In this document: positions 22,068 through 34,181 of the stretch, piece by piece | Layout: every line of letters begins with the position of its first letter | Position numbering within the stretch: the first letter of the stretch is position 1 | NCBI RefSeq assembly: GCF_009905375.1 | Contig: NW_027418179.1 | Span: forward strand, 98,255 to 162,254 | Direction: 5' to 3' | Source of the DNA: Apium graveolens | Lineage: Eukaryota; Streptophyta; Magnoliopsida; Apiales; Apiaceae | DNA length: 64,000 nucleotides | Program-made: the position numbers and the translations under genes | The notes under the pieces: model-generated | The model's database searches: none | Told to the model about the DNA's origin: nothing | The model's input: only the letters and a program-made list of their open reading frames with translations

Positions 22068-23530
22068 TGTTAGGGCGAAAACACGCGCTAATATTCACGC
22101 AAGTATACGCGTTCGCAAGTAATATAGAATACTTTCTAGTTCGTTCCCTCAGAGACTCAAACTAAATTATTGTCTAATTAAACTCACTCACCAATGTATG
22201 ATTACTTCTCAATGTTAAGATAATAACACTTAAAATTGTTGATTAAATATTAACTATAATTAACTGCTTAATTAACCACTTAACTAACACTTCAATTTAT
22301 CAATAATAAAACACTCATGAGATCACAACTTCATTATTACTTCCTTCTATAGCCATTATTATTACCTTTAGCATGTGACAGTGATGATATTAATCGAATA
22401 ACACGAAACTGATAAAAGCCAACTTTCATTGTACTAATACCATTCTACCAAGCATCCACAATTAAGATAGAAGTTCAATAGTCATCAATTATGTTGAGTT
22501 CCTATATGTCTACAGAAATTGACAACACAACGATTTAAGCTCAAGTTATTCCTTTTTGATTACATAGGGCAAATAAAACTGTTAGAGTTACCCACTAATC
22601 ATGCACAACGTACATGAACCTATGCTAGCATGGCAAGTTCTAAATCTCAAGATCCACCGTCGCTTCACAAGAGATTAACACCCTATCTTATATGTTCGCG
22701 ACGCACATAAGACGAATACGCACAACCAATACTAGATGTCAAGCAATCATCACACACTAAAGTATTAAACAATTAACTAAAGAATTCCATAATAAATCCG
22801 TTGCAAACCCATGATCACGATTAGCCCATCATAGAACTTATCGCCATCATGGGTTCATATGAAATCATGATAAACAAACATAAGAAAATAATAACTAAAC
22901 TAATTATATTAAAACAAAGTACGTCACAAGAGTAAATAAGTCAAAGCAAGAAAACTAGCATCCAACGTTACAACGAAACAAGAATCACAAGAAAATATGC
23001 TTCCTCTTCGTTGTGGTGTGCTAAATCGGTCTTCTTCCTTATCTCCTTCGCTTCTTGCGTAAAACACAATCTAAAACATAATCCCCTTAATACTCTCTGT
23101 GAAAACGTCTCAAATCTACCTATATAATAGTCCCATAAAACTCAGATTACATAGAAGTTGGAAGCCAAACAGAAGTAGAAGTCTAAAATAATTTATCTTT
23201 TTCCCCGACCCTGCGCGGCCGCTCAGCAACCTGCGCGCTCGCGCAGGTTGCTGCGCGGCCGCTCAGCATTGCTGCGCGGGCGCGCAGGCCTCTACTGGAA
23301 AAAATCCAGGTTTGCTCCGTTTCTTCGCCGTAATCTGCCCATTCCTTTCCTCTCGCAATGGTGAACACATGCCAAGGCTTATTCTTGATGATTCCTCCCC
23401 CGAAATGCAACTAATACCCTGAAATGCATAAACACTAGAAAAACGCATCAAATACACAAAATACTTGATTTCAAGACACCAATTTAAGCCATTTTAAGAC
23501 GTTCTAAGTGGTATAAAATGCCACTTATCA
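22068..23530 (-). repeat. C 5' LTR
   Basis: TGTTAGGGCG...CACTTATCA in plus coordinates, followed by the duplication CCAAG. GC module at 23209-23290 and TATA at 23119-23130. Confidence 0.93.
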
Positions 23531-23703
23531 CCAAGCACATTGACATCAAGTACCACTTCATAAGGGAACATGTGATGAATGGTATAGTGGAACTTCATTT
23601 TGTTCCAAGTGAAAAACAAATTGCAGACATATTTACCAAGCCACTTGATGAATCAACATTCACAAGATTAGTAAGTGAGCTAGGTATGCTTAATTATTCC
23701 TAA
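23531..23703 (+). pseudogene. B RNase H C-terminus, right of C
   Basis: After the second CCAAG the frame reads HIDIKYHFIREHVMNGIVE, then QIADIFTKPLDESTF, the standard copia RNase H end, and stops at 23701-23703. It continues the frame cut at 12341. Confidence 0.95.
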
Positions 23704-24151
23704 ATTCATGTTCTAATTGTAATTTGTCTTGTAGCCTAAAATGAATTTGTTACAAGAACAAAGTTGGCTTTAAGTAAAGTTCATTCTATCAATGGATATT
23801 CCCTATCCGTTGAAAGCCAAAATTGTTCTATCAACGGATGTCCATTATCCGTTGAAAGATAAATACATTTCTGGTAATTTTATCCTTCAACGGATAAAAC
23901 TGTGTTAATCTTTAACGGATAACTATTTACCTCATCCGTTGAAGTGTCACATCAGTCGTTTTGAGTGAGTCACAGCCGTTGATTCTATTTACTTAACCGT
24001 TGATACATATATATATATACACAATTGTATGTATTTGTATTAAATGCAGTTTTTAGAATATATACAGTTTTTTTTTCTTTTATTCTCAAACGGCTTTAAT
24101 TCACTTAAAAATATTGTTTAATCATTCTCTTTATGTTTTAATTTGAGAAAG
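23704..24151 (+). promoter_or_regulatory. B pol to post-pol spacer with ACGGAT motif array
   Basis: Family motifs at 23788, 23805, 23831, 23847, 23887, 23912 (variant) and 23934. The first four form two inverted pairs, TCAAYGGAT then ATCCGTTGA, 8 bases apart. A TA run (about 24008-24021) and a T run follow. The array precedes the TATA box at 24152, the same order as in the LTR. Confidence 0.75.
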
Positions 24152-24159
24152 TATAAAAG
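24152..24159 (+). promoter_or_regulatory. TATA box before B post-pol gene
   Basis: TATAAAAG in GAGAAAGTATAAAAGCCCC, 118 bp before the ATG and followed by a CT-rich leader. E has the same octamer 117 bp before its ATG (53735-53742). The shared sequence and spacing in two decayed copies argue for a real second promoter. Confidence 0.65.
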
Positions 24160-24269
24160 CCCCTTTGAATTCTTATTTTCACTTTACGCTTTCTTGCAAT
24201 TTTCAAAAGCTTTTAATCTCTTTCTCTCCCAAAACTCTCAACCTTTCTCTGCAACTTCTACTCACAACA

Positions 24270-27200
24270 ATGGCACCAGTAGTAAAGATAATGTCCCAAT
24301 ATGGGTTTGTCTATGAGAAAAATAATTTCGTAGCTTTGGTGGAAAAGAATGAATCCCACTCAGATTATCACAAGATGATGGACTTCATCAAAAACTTCAA
24401 ACTGAGCTATGCAATGCTGGAAGCCCCAATGATTTACTGTGAGGTAGTTGAGGAAATGTGGACAACTACAGAGTTCAACCCCACTGATATGACCATCTCT
24501 TTCTCTCTCAAAGGTAATGCTTACTGTATTAACTGTGATGATATACAGTCCTATTTTAAATTACCTGAAAACAATGCCATGACACCACACACTGATAATG
24601 ATGTATCTAGCATGTTAGATTCCATAGGCTATTCCCTTGATTCTACTAGTTTAGGCAGTATAAAGAGAAAAGGCCTTAGGAAAGAATGAAGTTTTCTTAG
24701 TGATGCCTTTATCAAGGTTTTCTCTGGGAAAATTAGTAATTTTGATGCAATAACTTCATCTCTTGTTAATATGCTCTATATTCTGGTTTCTGATAGGTAC
24801 TTTAATTTTAGCAATTATGTTATGCTAAAATTGGGTACTAGGTTAGGTAACAAGGCTAATAGACCTCATAACATCTCTTATGCTAGATTCTTTATGTTAT
24901 AGGCTAACCATGTTGCTGAAGGTTTGGTCATAAATAATGAGAATAATAAACTCAAATGTTGGGCACAAGAGAAGAGAGTCCTTGCACACCTTTTAAGAAT
25001 TAACCTCAACAGTCAGGTGCCATTGGTATACTTACCAATCATGGATGCACCTCAGGTAAGTGAGGTAAATACTTCTTCAACTCCTACTACTTCCAACCCC
25101 ATCATTTCTTTGCCTTCAAGTGTGGCCATGGGATCTGTGTCAATGCCCCAACAAATTTCTACTAAGGCCACCAAACCTAAAGTTTCAAAATCCAAGTCAA
25201 AGAAAGCCACCTATGTTGTCTCTCAAAAGACAACAGTTGTAACACCTACCATAAACTTTGAGGGGAGTGAACAGGGTGTTAGTGGTGAGGGGAGGGGTGA
25301 ACATCAAGAAAACCCCCAGAATAAGGTAGGAGAGGTGAGTGGTACCCAAGCTAGCCAAGCCACAGTTTCTCAAAAGACTGTGGTGGTTGAAAAGGATTCA
25401 AACTCATCCCTAGTTGCATCCTCCCAAAAGGGTACATCTATTGAAAATAATCCCTAACCAGGGACATAAAACAAAAGAGGGAGGGACACTGAAGCCACAC
25501 ACTCACCTGTAAAAGTCTTCACAAGAAGAAAGAAGGTCAAAACCCTAGTTTCCACACAGGGTGCACACACTGCACAGATACAACCACCTGTATCTATGCC
25601 TTCTCAAATTCAGCTTGATGTGACTCCAACAAATGTGGAGTCACAGCCCCATTCTCTCAAAATTGACACACCAATCACCAAATTCTCCATCACCATATCT
25701 GGATGTGGACATGATATTCACATCAATTCCTGATTCTCCCTCTTTACAACTCAGGGAGGAGCCCCACTCAAATACTGGTGATCATCATCTTTTAGATGAT
25801 TTGTTGGATCATCAGCCAATTCTTTCAGACTTAGTTGAAAAATTTGTCACCTAAATTAAAATCAATCCACACAGATTCAACAATTATGTCACTTTCAATT
25901 TCTACTTCTTTTCCTTCTTCAACGGATATTCCTCGTCCGTTGACAAGTGGTTGTTCTTCAACGGATAAGCTTAACAGCAATTATCCGTTGATACCTTCAG
26001 TTTCAACTTCAACGGATATTCCCTATCCGTTGATGGTCTCTACACAAACAACTGAATTAATTCCAAGTGTAGAAGATATTGTTACTGTACAATCACTTAT
26101 GTGATTGAGGGAAGGGAGTGAAAACTTGAGTGAGAGACTGGGTTGCTCCCAGGCAAAAGGAGAGCTTGAGAGTCTAACTATGCATGCTAATTCTTCCAGC
26201 ATGGCAAAAGAAAGTGAGAGGAGTACCACCTTAGTAGGTGAAGGTGAGGGTGTGAGGAGTGTGAGCCAGGGGGAGCCCCTGATGCAAGAAAAGAGAGAAA
26301 TTGAGAGAAAAGCAGGTACAGGAGGTATAAGGGTGGATCCAGCCATTGCTAGTGAGTCAATGATTGTGGATGATGCTGAAAAGGAAAGACAATTTCAGCA
26401 ACATTACAAAGCTGTAATTGATAACATTTCCTTGGATGCTGACACTTTTACTCATCCTGTGTCAGCCTATCAACTGTTGGCTATTCAGGGCAATGAGGAG
26501 GCAGAAAAGACTTTAAATCTAGTACATACTTCAGAATCTCTATAAAGGGATAAAGCTGCTGTCAATATGATGCCTTCTACAGCTGGTGAGCCATCTGAAG
26601 AATTTGAAGTAAATTCTAATGATGATGACTCTGATTCTTTTGATGGAAGCATGAACTTAGGGGGAGATGAAGGCCCAAGTTCTATTCCAGAATTACCTGA
26701 ATGGGCATTGACAAAGGAGTCTACACCAGGGAATTTCAATGTATCCTTAGTCAAACAAGTCATGTCTATCCAAAAGGCCATTCAGGAAACTTCAAATGCT
26801 GGTACCAAGGCTATTCTTCAAGCCCACCTAGATTCTCTACATCTCATGAAGCTACAACAATTAAGACATAATCTAAGTATGGATGAACTCAAGAAGGATA
26901 TAGCTGACTTGAAGTCGTACAATTCTGAGAAGCTGGATTCAATCATGCCCTTTGGTACCATGCAGGAACTATTGCTGAGACTGAGAAGAGAATCCGATGC
27001 TGAAAAGAAGATGGCCAAATTGGAGGAAAGAGTTCAAGCTATTGAAAACTCTGTGGTCACCATTCTTCACAATCAACAGTCTCAAACTAATCTTCTAATG
27101 CAACTGGCTAAAGCACATGGCTTGACCCCTCTCCTTGATGATAACAAAAAGGGGGAGAATAAAAGGGAAGGGGAAGGGGAGCCATCTACACATATACAAA

Positions 27201-28824
27201 TATCAAAAGTGCTAGTTCCAGCCATCACTACTTCTCCAACACTTCAAATCAAAGGAAAGCTTGATGGAATTGATCTAATCCAGCTAGCAGCAGCTGAGAT
27301 GAAGGTGAAAGAGCAAAGGAGAAAAATTGATGAAAGGATGCAACAAGTGTTTGGCTCTTCAACTACAAAATCCTTATATGTGAAACATAGCACAAAAGTT
27401 AAGCCAATCATTATGGAGCACAAGCCAGTAAGGAGGAATAAGTTTGGAGAAACTTCTTTCAAGAACCTGAAGCCCATGGTACTCAAGCCAACCACTAGAT
27501 TCAACAAGGACTCTACAAAGAACCCTCTAAGCTTTGCTCAACTAAAAGAGGTGGATTTTCCTCTTCCAAAGCCTGGTGAAGACAAAGTTTTGGGTGGTAA
27601 CATCGTAAAGCATAAAGAGACCAAGGATGTAGTGGAAAGAATGAATATGGTTATCATCTATAGAGAGGGAAAGAGCATTTGTGTGATGCAAGGACATCCC
27701 AAATTCTCAATAGCCAAGAGGGAAGAGACCAAGAGGCTAAAGGAAGAAGCTAAAAAGCTGAAGGTTGACAAAAGAGCAGAAGTAAAGCTTGAAAAATAGC
27801 TAAAGTCAAGTCAAATTGAAGAAAAGAAGGAGATTGAAGACAAGAGTGAAGGAGACAAGACTGAAAGCATAAATGTGGATATTGGGAATATGGTTGGTGA
27901 GAGTGTGGAGGAAAGAAGTGAGGAAAGAAAGGAATGGCAGAAAGGAAACAGAAAGAAGGCCAAGGCAAAAAGGAAGAGTGAAGATGACACTGAGGAAACC
28001 CAATCAAAATCTAAACCACTACCCTCTATTCCTGAACCTGTTGTGACTGATCCCAGTATAAATATTCATGGTGAAACAATCATCCCCAAAGAGGAACCTA
28101 TTGATTGGGACACCATCAAATTTCCTACCTTCCTAACTACTTCTCCACCACCAAAGAAACTGAACAGAAAATCCAAATCAACACATACTCTAACCTCAAG
28201 TAAATTCACTCAGAAACATAAACCTAAGCCTAAGCCACAAGCCTCAAAGGATGATTATGTTCATATTTGTGACATAAGAGAACATACAGATATTGAACTC
28301 TTCCTGGATGAGCTGGAGGAAGTAAGGGGAATAAATGCCTATAGACAGCTACCAGAAAGGCTAGTGTTCAAATATAAAGGAAATGTGGAAAGGACTTGGC
28401 CTCTTCAAAAAATTCTAAGTGAGGGCTATTCTACCTTGATTAGAGTCTACTCAGCTATCAAAAGGGATACCGGCTTTACTAGGACTGCCAAAACTGAGAT
28501 TCTCAACAAGATTGCCAACATAAGGAAGAATTGGTGGGAGTCAAATTCCTTGCCTAGAACATTACTCATCCCTGAGCATGGAATCACAATTCATAAATCA
28601 CCTCATTGGTTGATGGAGTTCAGAGAAATAAAGGAGTCAGAAAATTTTTCAGACTTGAAGACCAGCTTAAAATTACCAGTAATGAAACTCTCAAGGACAT
28701 GCAATCTAAGTTGGATATCAGTGAAGAAGATGAAGCTGAATTCTACAGACAACTCCAACTCCAAGTAGAGGAAAATGACAGGAGGCTAGGGAAGAAAACA
28801 AGGGAACAAAGGAAAAGAAAATGA
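24270..28824 (+). pseudogene. B post-pol gene, about 1,515 codons, function unknown
   Basis: ATG at 24270 (MAPVVKIMSQYGFVYEKNN) is chosen because E starts alike and a TATA box and CT-rich leader precede it. Stops at 24687-24689, about 24899, 25455-25457, 26102-26104, 26543-26545 and 27797-27799, and frameshifts near 25680, 25850 and 28625, break it. Order: conserved N-terminal domain (to about 25040), Ser/Thr/Pro-rich region with SSTDIPYPL repeats encoded by the ACGGAT motif (25910-26035), acidic patch (NSNDDDSDSFDG), predicted coiled coil (about 26990-27110), a basic part with GKSICVMQGHPKF and AKREE (27670-27730), and a conserved C-terminal domain (FLDELEEVRGINAYRQLPER, then HWLMEF) to 28824. 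I see no signal peptide, membrane helix or known enzyme motif. It occupies the place called env-like in SIRE elements, but an envelope role is not supported. Confidence 0.8.
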
Positions 28825-29012
28825 TTTGCTCAGACTAAAGGAGCACCCTTGGAAACACTGTAAATCTTCAATTCTATCTCAGTACATACACTTTTGCAGC
28901 ACTTTTAAATTTCTACTTGGTTTTAACTCATATATTTGTTAAGTGTTTTGTTATCATCAAGTTAACCCTGAATTTATGCCTACAATTCTAGTAGACATAA
29001 ATAGGGGGAGAT
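28825..29012 (+). other. B 3' untranslated region and polypurine tract
   Basis: Short non-coding stretch ending in the tract AAATAGGGGGAGA (28999-29011) directly before the 3' LTR. Confidence 0.85.
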
Positions 29013-30084
29013 TGTTAGGAATATTTGTATTAGTTTGATGATAAGTTAAACAAAACACTTAAGTAAAAATCTAGTGTTTGTAGCCTCAACGGATAAGGCC
29101 ACTTTGGCTATCCGTTGATGGAGTAGCTTTACTTAGAAATAAGTTTAGTATTGTAGCACATTTCAGTCTCTGTATTTAAGTTATAATTCTTAGAAGTTGT
29201 GAGAAATTATAAGTCATGTTGACTACTAGTGGATATGCAAATAGGAGGGCTAATTGTAAATATTTCATGCCTTGTAATTTTGTATAAATGAAGTAGTATC
29301 AACTGATAGATTAAAGGCCTTCAACGGATGAGAAACAAAGCTTCAACGGATGTCTCTAAAGCTTCAACGGATAACATCCATCAACAGATGAGTGCATCAA
29401 CGGATAAAGCTTCAACTGCTAAAGCATCAACGGATAAAGCCATCAACGGATGAAAGCTTCAACGGATACTCAGTTCCATAGCAGTTGATAGTGACAATTC
29501 ATAAGCTGACAAAGGCACATGGGTTGACAGAAACAATTGGAATGTGGTAGCCTCTTGGAGGAATCAAGAAAAAGCAGTATTTCCATTCTGGTGCAAATAA
29601 GGAAGTATTCAAAGATTCACAGATTATCTTAGATTGCATTAGATAGAGAAATGAAGAAGAAACATGTGAAGAACTATTTTATAATTGTATTTTATCTTTG
29701 TCTTCACTTGTAAACTTGGTGATATATAAACCAAGTTGCAGCTAGTAATTAGAAGTGAATTTTCCAGAGCTGTTTAGAAAAACATAGAGAGAAAATCATC
29801 TAGTTTGTACTAGAAAGCAGCTGTGATCAATTCTTTGTATCACAGATTTTCTGAAATACACATCTCTGGTGGAACAACAAATCCACCAGAAAAGTTTTTA
29901 AAGCCTTTGTGTTCTTTACATTTGTGTCTTGAATATACATCTGTCTGCACCTGCTCAAAGCAATTCACACACATCTGTTCACCATACACTTAGCTTTTGA
30001 AACTGCTCAAAACTTGAAAAAGTTTTAAGATTTACATTCAACCTCCCTTCTGTAAATCTCATTGTTAGTTCCTTGGGAATAACA
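29013..30084 (+). repeat. B 3' LTR
   Basis: TGTTAGGAATATTTG...GGGAATAACA, followed by ACTGG. The ACGGAT array is at 29086-29466 (exact TCAACGGAT at 29086, 29321, 29343, 29363, 29397, 29427, 29443 and 29458). Confidence 0.95.
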
Positions 30085-32724
30085 ACTGGGCTCACCCATG
30101 AACTGTCAAAGATATGATAGATGATCCCTGCATCCAGCCACTTAAGAATTTCCTTCTTCACTACTTCCTTCATGATTGGATTAAGTCTTCTTTGCTGCTC
30201 AACCGTAGGCTTGCTACCTTCCTCTAGCAGAATTTTATGCATGCAATAGGAAGGGATGATTCCCTTAATATCTGCTATGGTCCAACCGAATGCCGATTTG
30301 AACTCTCTTAAAATCCTCAAGAGTTTTTCCTCATCACTACCTAAAAGGTCAGATGCAATTATCATAGGCAGAGTAGATGCATCACCTAAAAAAGCATACC
30401 TCAAATGTTCAGGTAGTGGTTTCAGCTCAAGAGTGGGAGCTTCCTCAATAGATGGCTTGAGGCATTTTGGAGATTTGTTCAACTCCTCTATACCAAGAGA
30501 TTTAAAAGGCATATCCAACTTCCTCTTCCAGGGAGAAGCATTCAGATATTGCAATTGCTCTTCACCTTCGTCATCTTCACTATCTGAATTTCCCAACAAG
30601 GCCTTCTCTAAGGCATCAGACCTTAACAATTGATCAAGTTCTGATGTGACCACAGAATCAACTCCACCATTAAGCACTCCTCATTTTTCATAGGAAATTT
30701 CATAGCATTGAACAAATTAAAAGTTACATCCTGATCCATCACTTGCATTGTGAGCTCATCCTTCTGCACATCTATCAAGGTTCGTCCAGTAACCAAGAAA
30801 GGTCTTCCCAAGATTATGGGAATCTTTTTATCCTCCTCGAAATCAAGAATTATAAAATCAAAAGGGAAGCTGAGTTTATCCACCTTGACCAAGACATCCT
30901 CCATAATACCTCGTGGATATGTAATAGAACGGTCGGCCAACTGCAAAGTCATATAAGTAGGCTTTGGATCAGGCAAGTTCAACTTCTTGAAGATTGACAA
31001 AGGCATCAGATTGATGCTAGCTCCCAAGTCACATTGACACTTGTCAAATGACACATTTCCAATGGTGCATGGAATAGTGAAGCTTCCAGGATCTTTAAGC
31101 TTCGAAGGCAACTTTTGTTGCAGCGCAGCACTGCATTCCTCCGTGAGAGCAATGGTCTCTAAGTCATCAAGCTTAACCTTCCTAGAGAGAATACCTTTCA
31201 TGAAATTCACGTAAGTAGGCATTTGTTCAAGAGCTTCAATGAAATGTATGTTGATGTGAAGTTTCTTAAACACCTCCAGAAAGTTCTCAAACTGCTTATT
31301 CAACTTTTCTTCTGCAGCCTTTTAGGAAAAGGAGGTGGAGGATAGATCTGTTTCTCCCCTATATTACCCTCGGGAGGAGTGTGCTCAACAGTAGTCTTTT
31401 TTGGTTCCACTTCTGCTTCCTGCTACTTTATTACTTCTTCAGCCCCAGCTTCTTCCTCTAAAACTTGAGTTTGTTCGGGATTTGCAACTTTCCCAGACCT
31501 CAAAGTGATTGCCTTCACATGCTCTTTAGCTTCATTCTTGCCTGGCACTTCAGTATTGCTTGGAAGTGTTCCAGGTTGATGATTCAGTAATGCATTAGCA
31601 ATTTGCCCAATCTGATTCTCCAAGGTCTTGATAGACACACCTTGACTCTTTCACATGAGCCTCAACTCCTCCAATTCAGATTTTTCATTAGCTTGCGGTA
31701 GCTGCTGAAGTTGAAGTTGTTGCCTAGGGGAATATTGCGGTTGCTGAAAACCAGGGGGGTTGTATTGCTTTGTTGGGTACTGCTGATAAAGCTGTTGAAC
31801 CGCATACTGAGTGTTGCTCCAGCTAAAATTAGGATGATTGCGGTTGTTAGGATGATAGGTGGCTGGCACAGGTTGTTGCGATCGCTGAAAGTTGCTCACG
31901 AACTGAGTCGATTCACTAGAAATAACACATTAATCAGTCTCATGGGCACCAACATAAAGCTCACAGACACTAGTGATTTGATTAACTCCGTAATTAGCCA
32001 AAGTGTCCACCTTCATCATTAAAGCCTTAAGTTGGGCAGCTATAGCAGTTGTTGCATCCAACTCCAGAATTCTTGCTACCTTACCCTGAGTTAGCCTCTG
32101 AGAAGGATTCTGGTATTCATTAGCAACCATTAGTTCAATCAATTTATAAGCTTCATTGTAGCTCTTAGCCCACAAGGCTCCTCTTGATGCTGCATCGAGC
32201 ATGGGTCTAAAAGTATCCCCCAATCTATTGTAGAAACAGTTTATAATCATCCAATCAGGCATGCCATGGTGTGGGCACTTCCTTAGCATCTCCTTATATC
32301 GATCACAAGCCTTACACAAAGATTCTCCTGTTTGTTGAGCAAACTGAGTAAGACCATTCCTGATTGCAGCAGTCTTCGCCATAAGAAAGAATTTAGTGAG
32401 AAACTTTTGAGCAAGATCTTCCCAAATAGTGATAGACCCTGGTGGTAGAGAATGTAACCAACACTTTGCTTTATCCCTCAGAAAGAATGGGAAGAGTCAC
32501 AGCTTGATAGCATCTTCAGTCACACCATTGAACTTGAAAGTGTCGCAGATCTCGATGAAATCCCTGATGTGCATGTTGGGGTCTTCTGTAGGAGAATCCC
32601 CAAACTAAACTGAGTTCTGTATCATCTAAATCGTGCTTCACATGAACTCAAAAGTGTTAGCCGAGATGGCTGGTCTGATGATGCTCGACTGAATAGCAGT
32701 GATCTTAGGCTGAGAATAGTCCAT
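30085..32724 (-). pseudogene. A gag to RT N-terminus
   Basis: Reading from 32724 down: gag domain (MAKTAAIRNGLTQFAQQTGE at 32382 and upstream pieces), Gln/Pro-rich region (31651-31899), protease [18 protein letters not shown] (30623-31303), the acidic linker, then [20 protein letters not shown] and the RT start, cut by B at 30085. Several stops and shifts. The gag is cut at its upstream end by D. Confidence 0.92.
32720..32724. repeat. Target site duplication of D, left copy (TCCAT)
   Basis: TCCAT at 32720-32724 recurs at 39637-39641. Both are in A gag; the A frame resumes beyond the second copy. Confidence 0.92.
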
Positions 32725-34181
32725 TGTTAGGGCGAAAACACGCGCTAATATTCACGCAAGTATACGCGTTCGCAAGTAGTATAAGATATAAATCAGATTC
32801 GTTCCCACAGAGACTGGTTTAGGTTAAGTTCAATTTATGCACCTATGCAACAATGTATGGTTATCGCTCAATGCTAAGACAAATAAGAAATTGAGTTTTT
32901 ATTAAACTAAGAGATTATACTAAATAACATTAACTAAGAGAATTGAGGTTGAATTACTATATATGACAAACATGGGATCCTAAATTCATTAAATACTTCA
33001 TTCAATAGCCTTATTGTTCTTAACCTTAGCATGTGATGGTGATGACACTAATCAGATAACACGAAACTGATAAACGCCAACTTTCGTTGCACGAGTACCA
33101 TTCTACCAGACATCCACAAAAGTGATAGAAGCTGAATAGGCACCAATTATATTGAGACCCTATATGTCTATAGAATTTGACAACATAACGGTTTAAGCAC
33201 AAGTTATCTATCTTGATTATATAGGGCAAGTAAAACGGTTAGAGTTACCTACGAATCATGCATAACAAATACATGAACCTATGCTAGCATGGCAAGTTCT
33301 AAACCTCTATATTCACTGTCGCTTCAATAGAGATTAACACACTATCTTATATGGTAGCTACGCACATAAGACGAATAAGCACAACCAATACTAGGATATC
33401 AATCAATCACCACACACCAAGATATCGAAACAATTAACTATAGAAATCCAGAAGTAATTCCGCTAGAACCCCATGACAACGATTAGCCCATAATCGAACT
33501 CATCGTCACCATGGGTTCCAATGAAAGCATGGTATAAACAAGGTCTTAATAAACTGAATAATAATTAAAGTACGAATAAACGAGATCTAGGTTCAATAAG
33601 AACGAAAACGAGCATCCAAAGTTACAACTAATTCAAATAATCACAAGTTGAAAACAAGATCTTCTTTTTCGGAGTTGTTCTGTGCTTCTAGGTCTTCTCC
33701 TTGGTATCCTAATCTTCCCGGATGATGAAAACCCTTTTTTAAGTATATATACGCCCCTAGTGGATCTGGACCCTTAAAATCGTCAAATTCCACTCAAAAA
33801 AGGCTTTTTCAGCGAAATCAGCGACCAGCCGCTCAGCTCTCTGAGCGGGCGCTCAGCTCTGCTGAGCGGGCGCTCAGAGAGCTGACTGGGAAAATATTCT
33901 GATGAATCTTGTTTTGGCCATAACTTGAGTTCTACTCGTCAGAATTAGGCGATTCAACTGCCCACGCGAAGCTAACGAGATTCTCTACAACTTGACAATG
34001 GCCTTGGCTTCCAATTCTGATCACTTTTCATCATATTTCCTTTAAAAGCTCTTTTCTTCATTTAACTGATACCTAAAATGCAATAACACAAAAACACATC
34101 AAAATACCAACAACTTGAGTCCAAAACACCAATTTAAGCTTGTAATAAAGCATTTAAAGTGGATATAAAATCCACTTATCA
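32725..34181 (-). repeat. D 3' LTR
   Basis: TGTTAGGGCGAAAAC...CCACTTATCA in plus coordinates. TATA at 33744-33751 (minus), GC module at 33824-33890. Confidence 0.93.
33824..33890. repeat. GC-rich module in D 3' LTR
   Basis: Alternating CGCTCAGCTCT and GAGCGGG units form several possible hairpins. The 5' LTR copy (39273-39340) has a different number and order of units and contains GCGGCCGC. Confidence 0.8.

Larger units (their letters stand above)
12342..23530 (-). mobile_element. Element C: Athila-like Ty3/gypsy, nearly intact
   Basis: An 11,189-bp element with 5' LTR 22068-23530, tRNA-Asp primer site, gag-pol in one frame, a spacer with promoter-like signals, a post-pol ORF, polypurine tract and 3' LTR 12342-13805. 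The LTRs differ at about two dozen sites by eye (about 1.6 per cent), partly in the GC-rich module. It sits in B, so it is the youngest step of cluster 1. Confidence 0.95.
6131..30084 (+). mobile_element. Element B: SIRE-like Ty1/copia, split by element C
   Basis: Complete structure: 5' LTR 6131-7194, tRNA-Met primer site, gag, protease, integrase, RT/RNase H, a long post-pol gene, polypurine tract, and 3' LTR 29013-30084. Without C and one duplication copy it is about 12.8 kb. The LTRs differ at roughly 28 sites plus an 8-bp indel by eye (about 2.6 per cent), older than C as the nesting requires. All genes carry breaks. Confidence 0.95.

Noticed and set aside
24165..24269. Hydrophobic N-terminal extension upstream of the B post-pol ATG that could be taken for a signal peptide
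   Set aside because: It lies in the leader after the TATA box and E has nothing comparable; both copies align from the ATG at 24270 (B) and 53625 (E).
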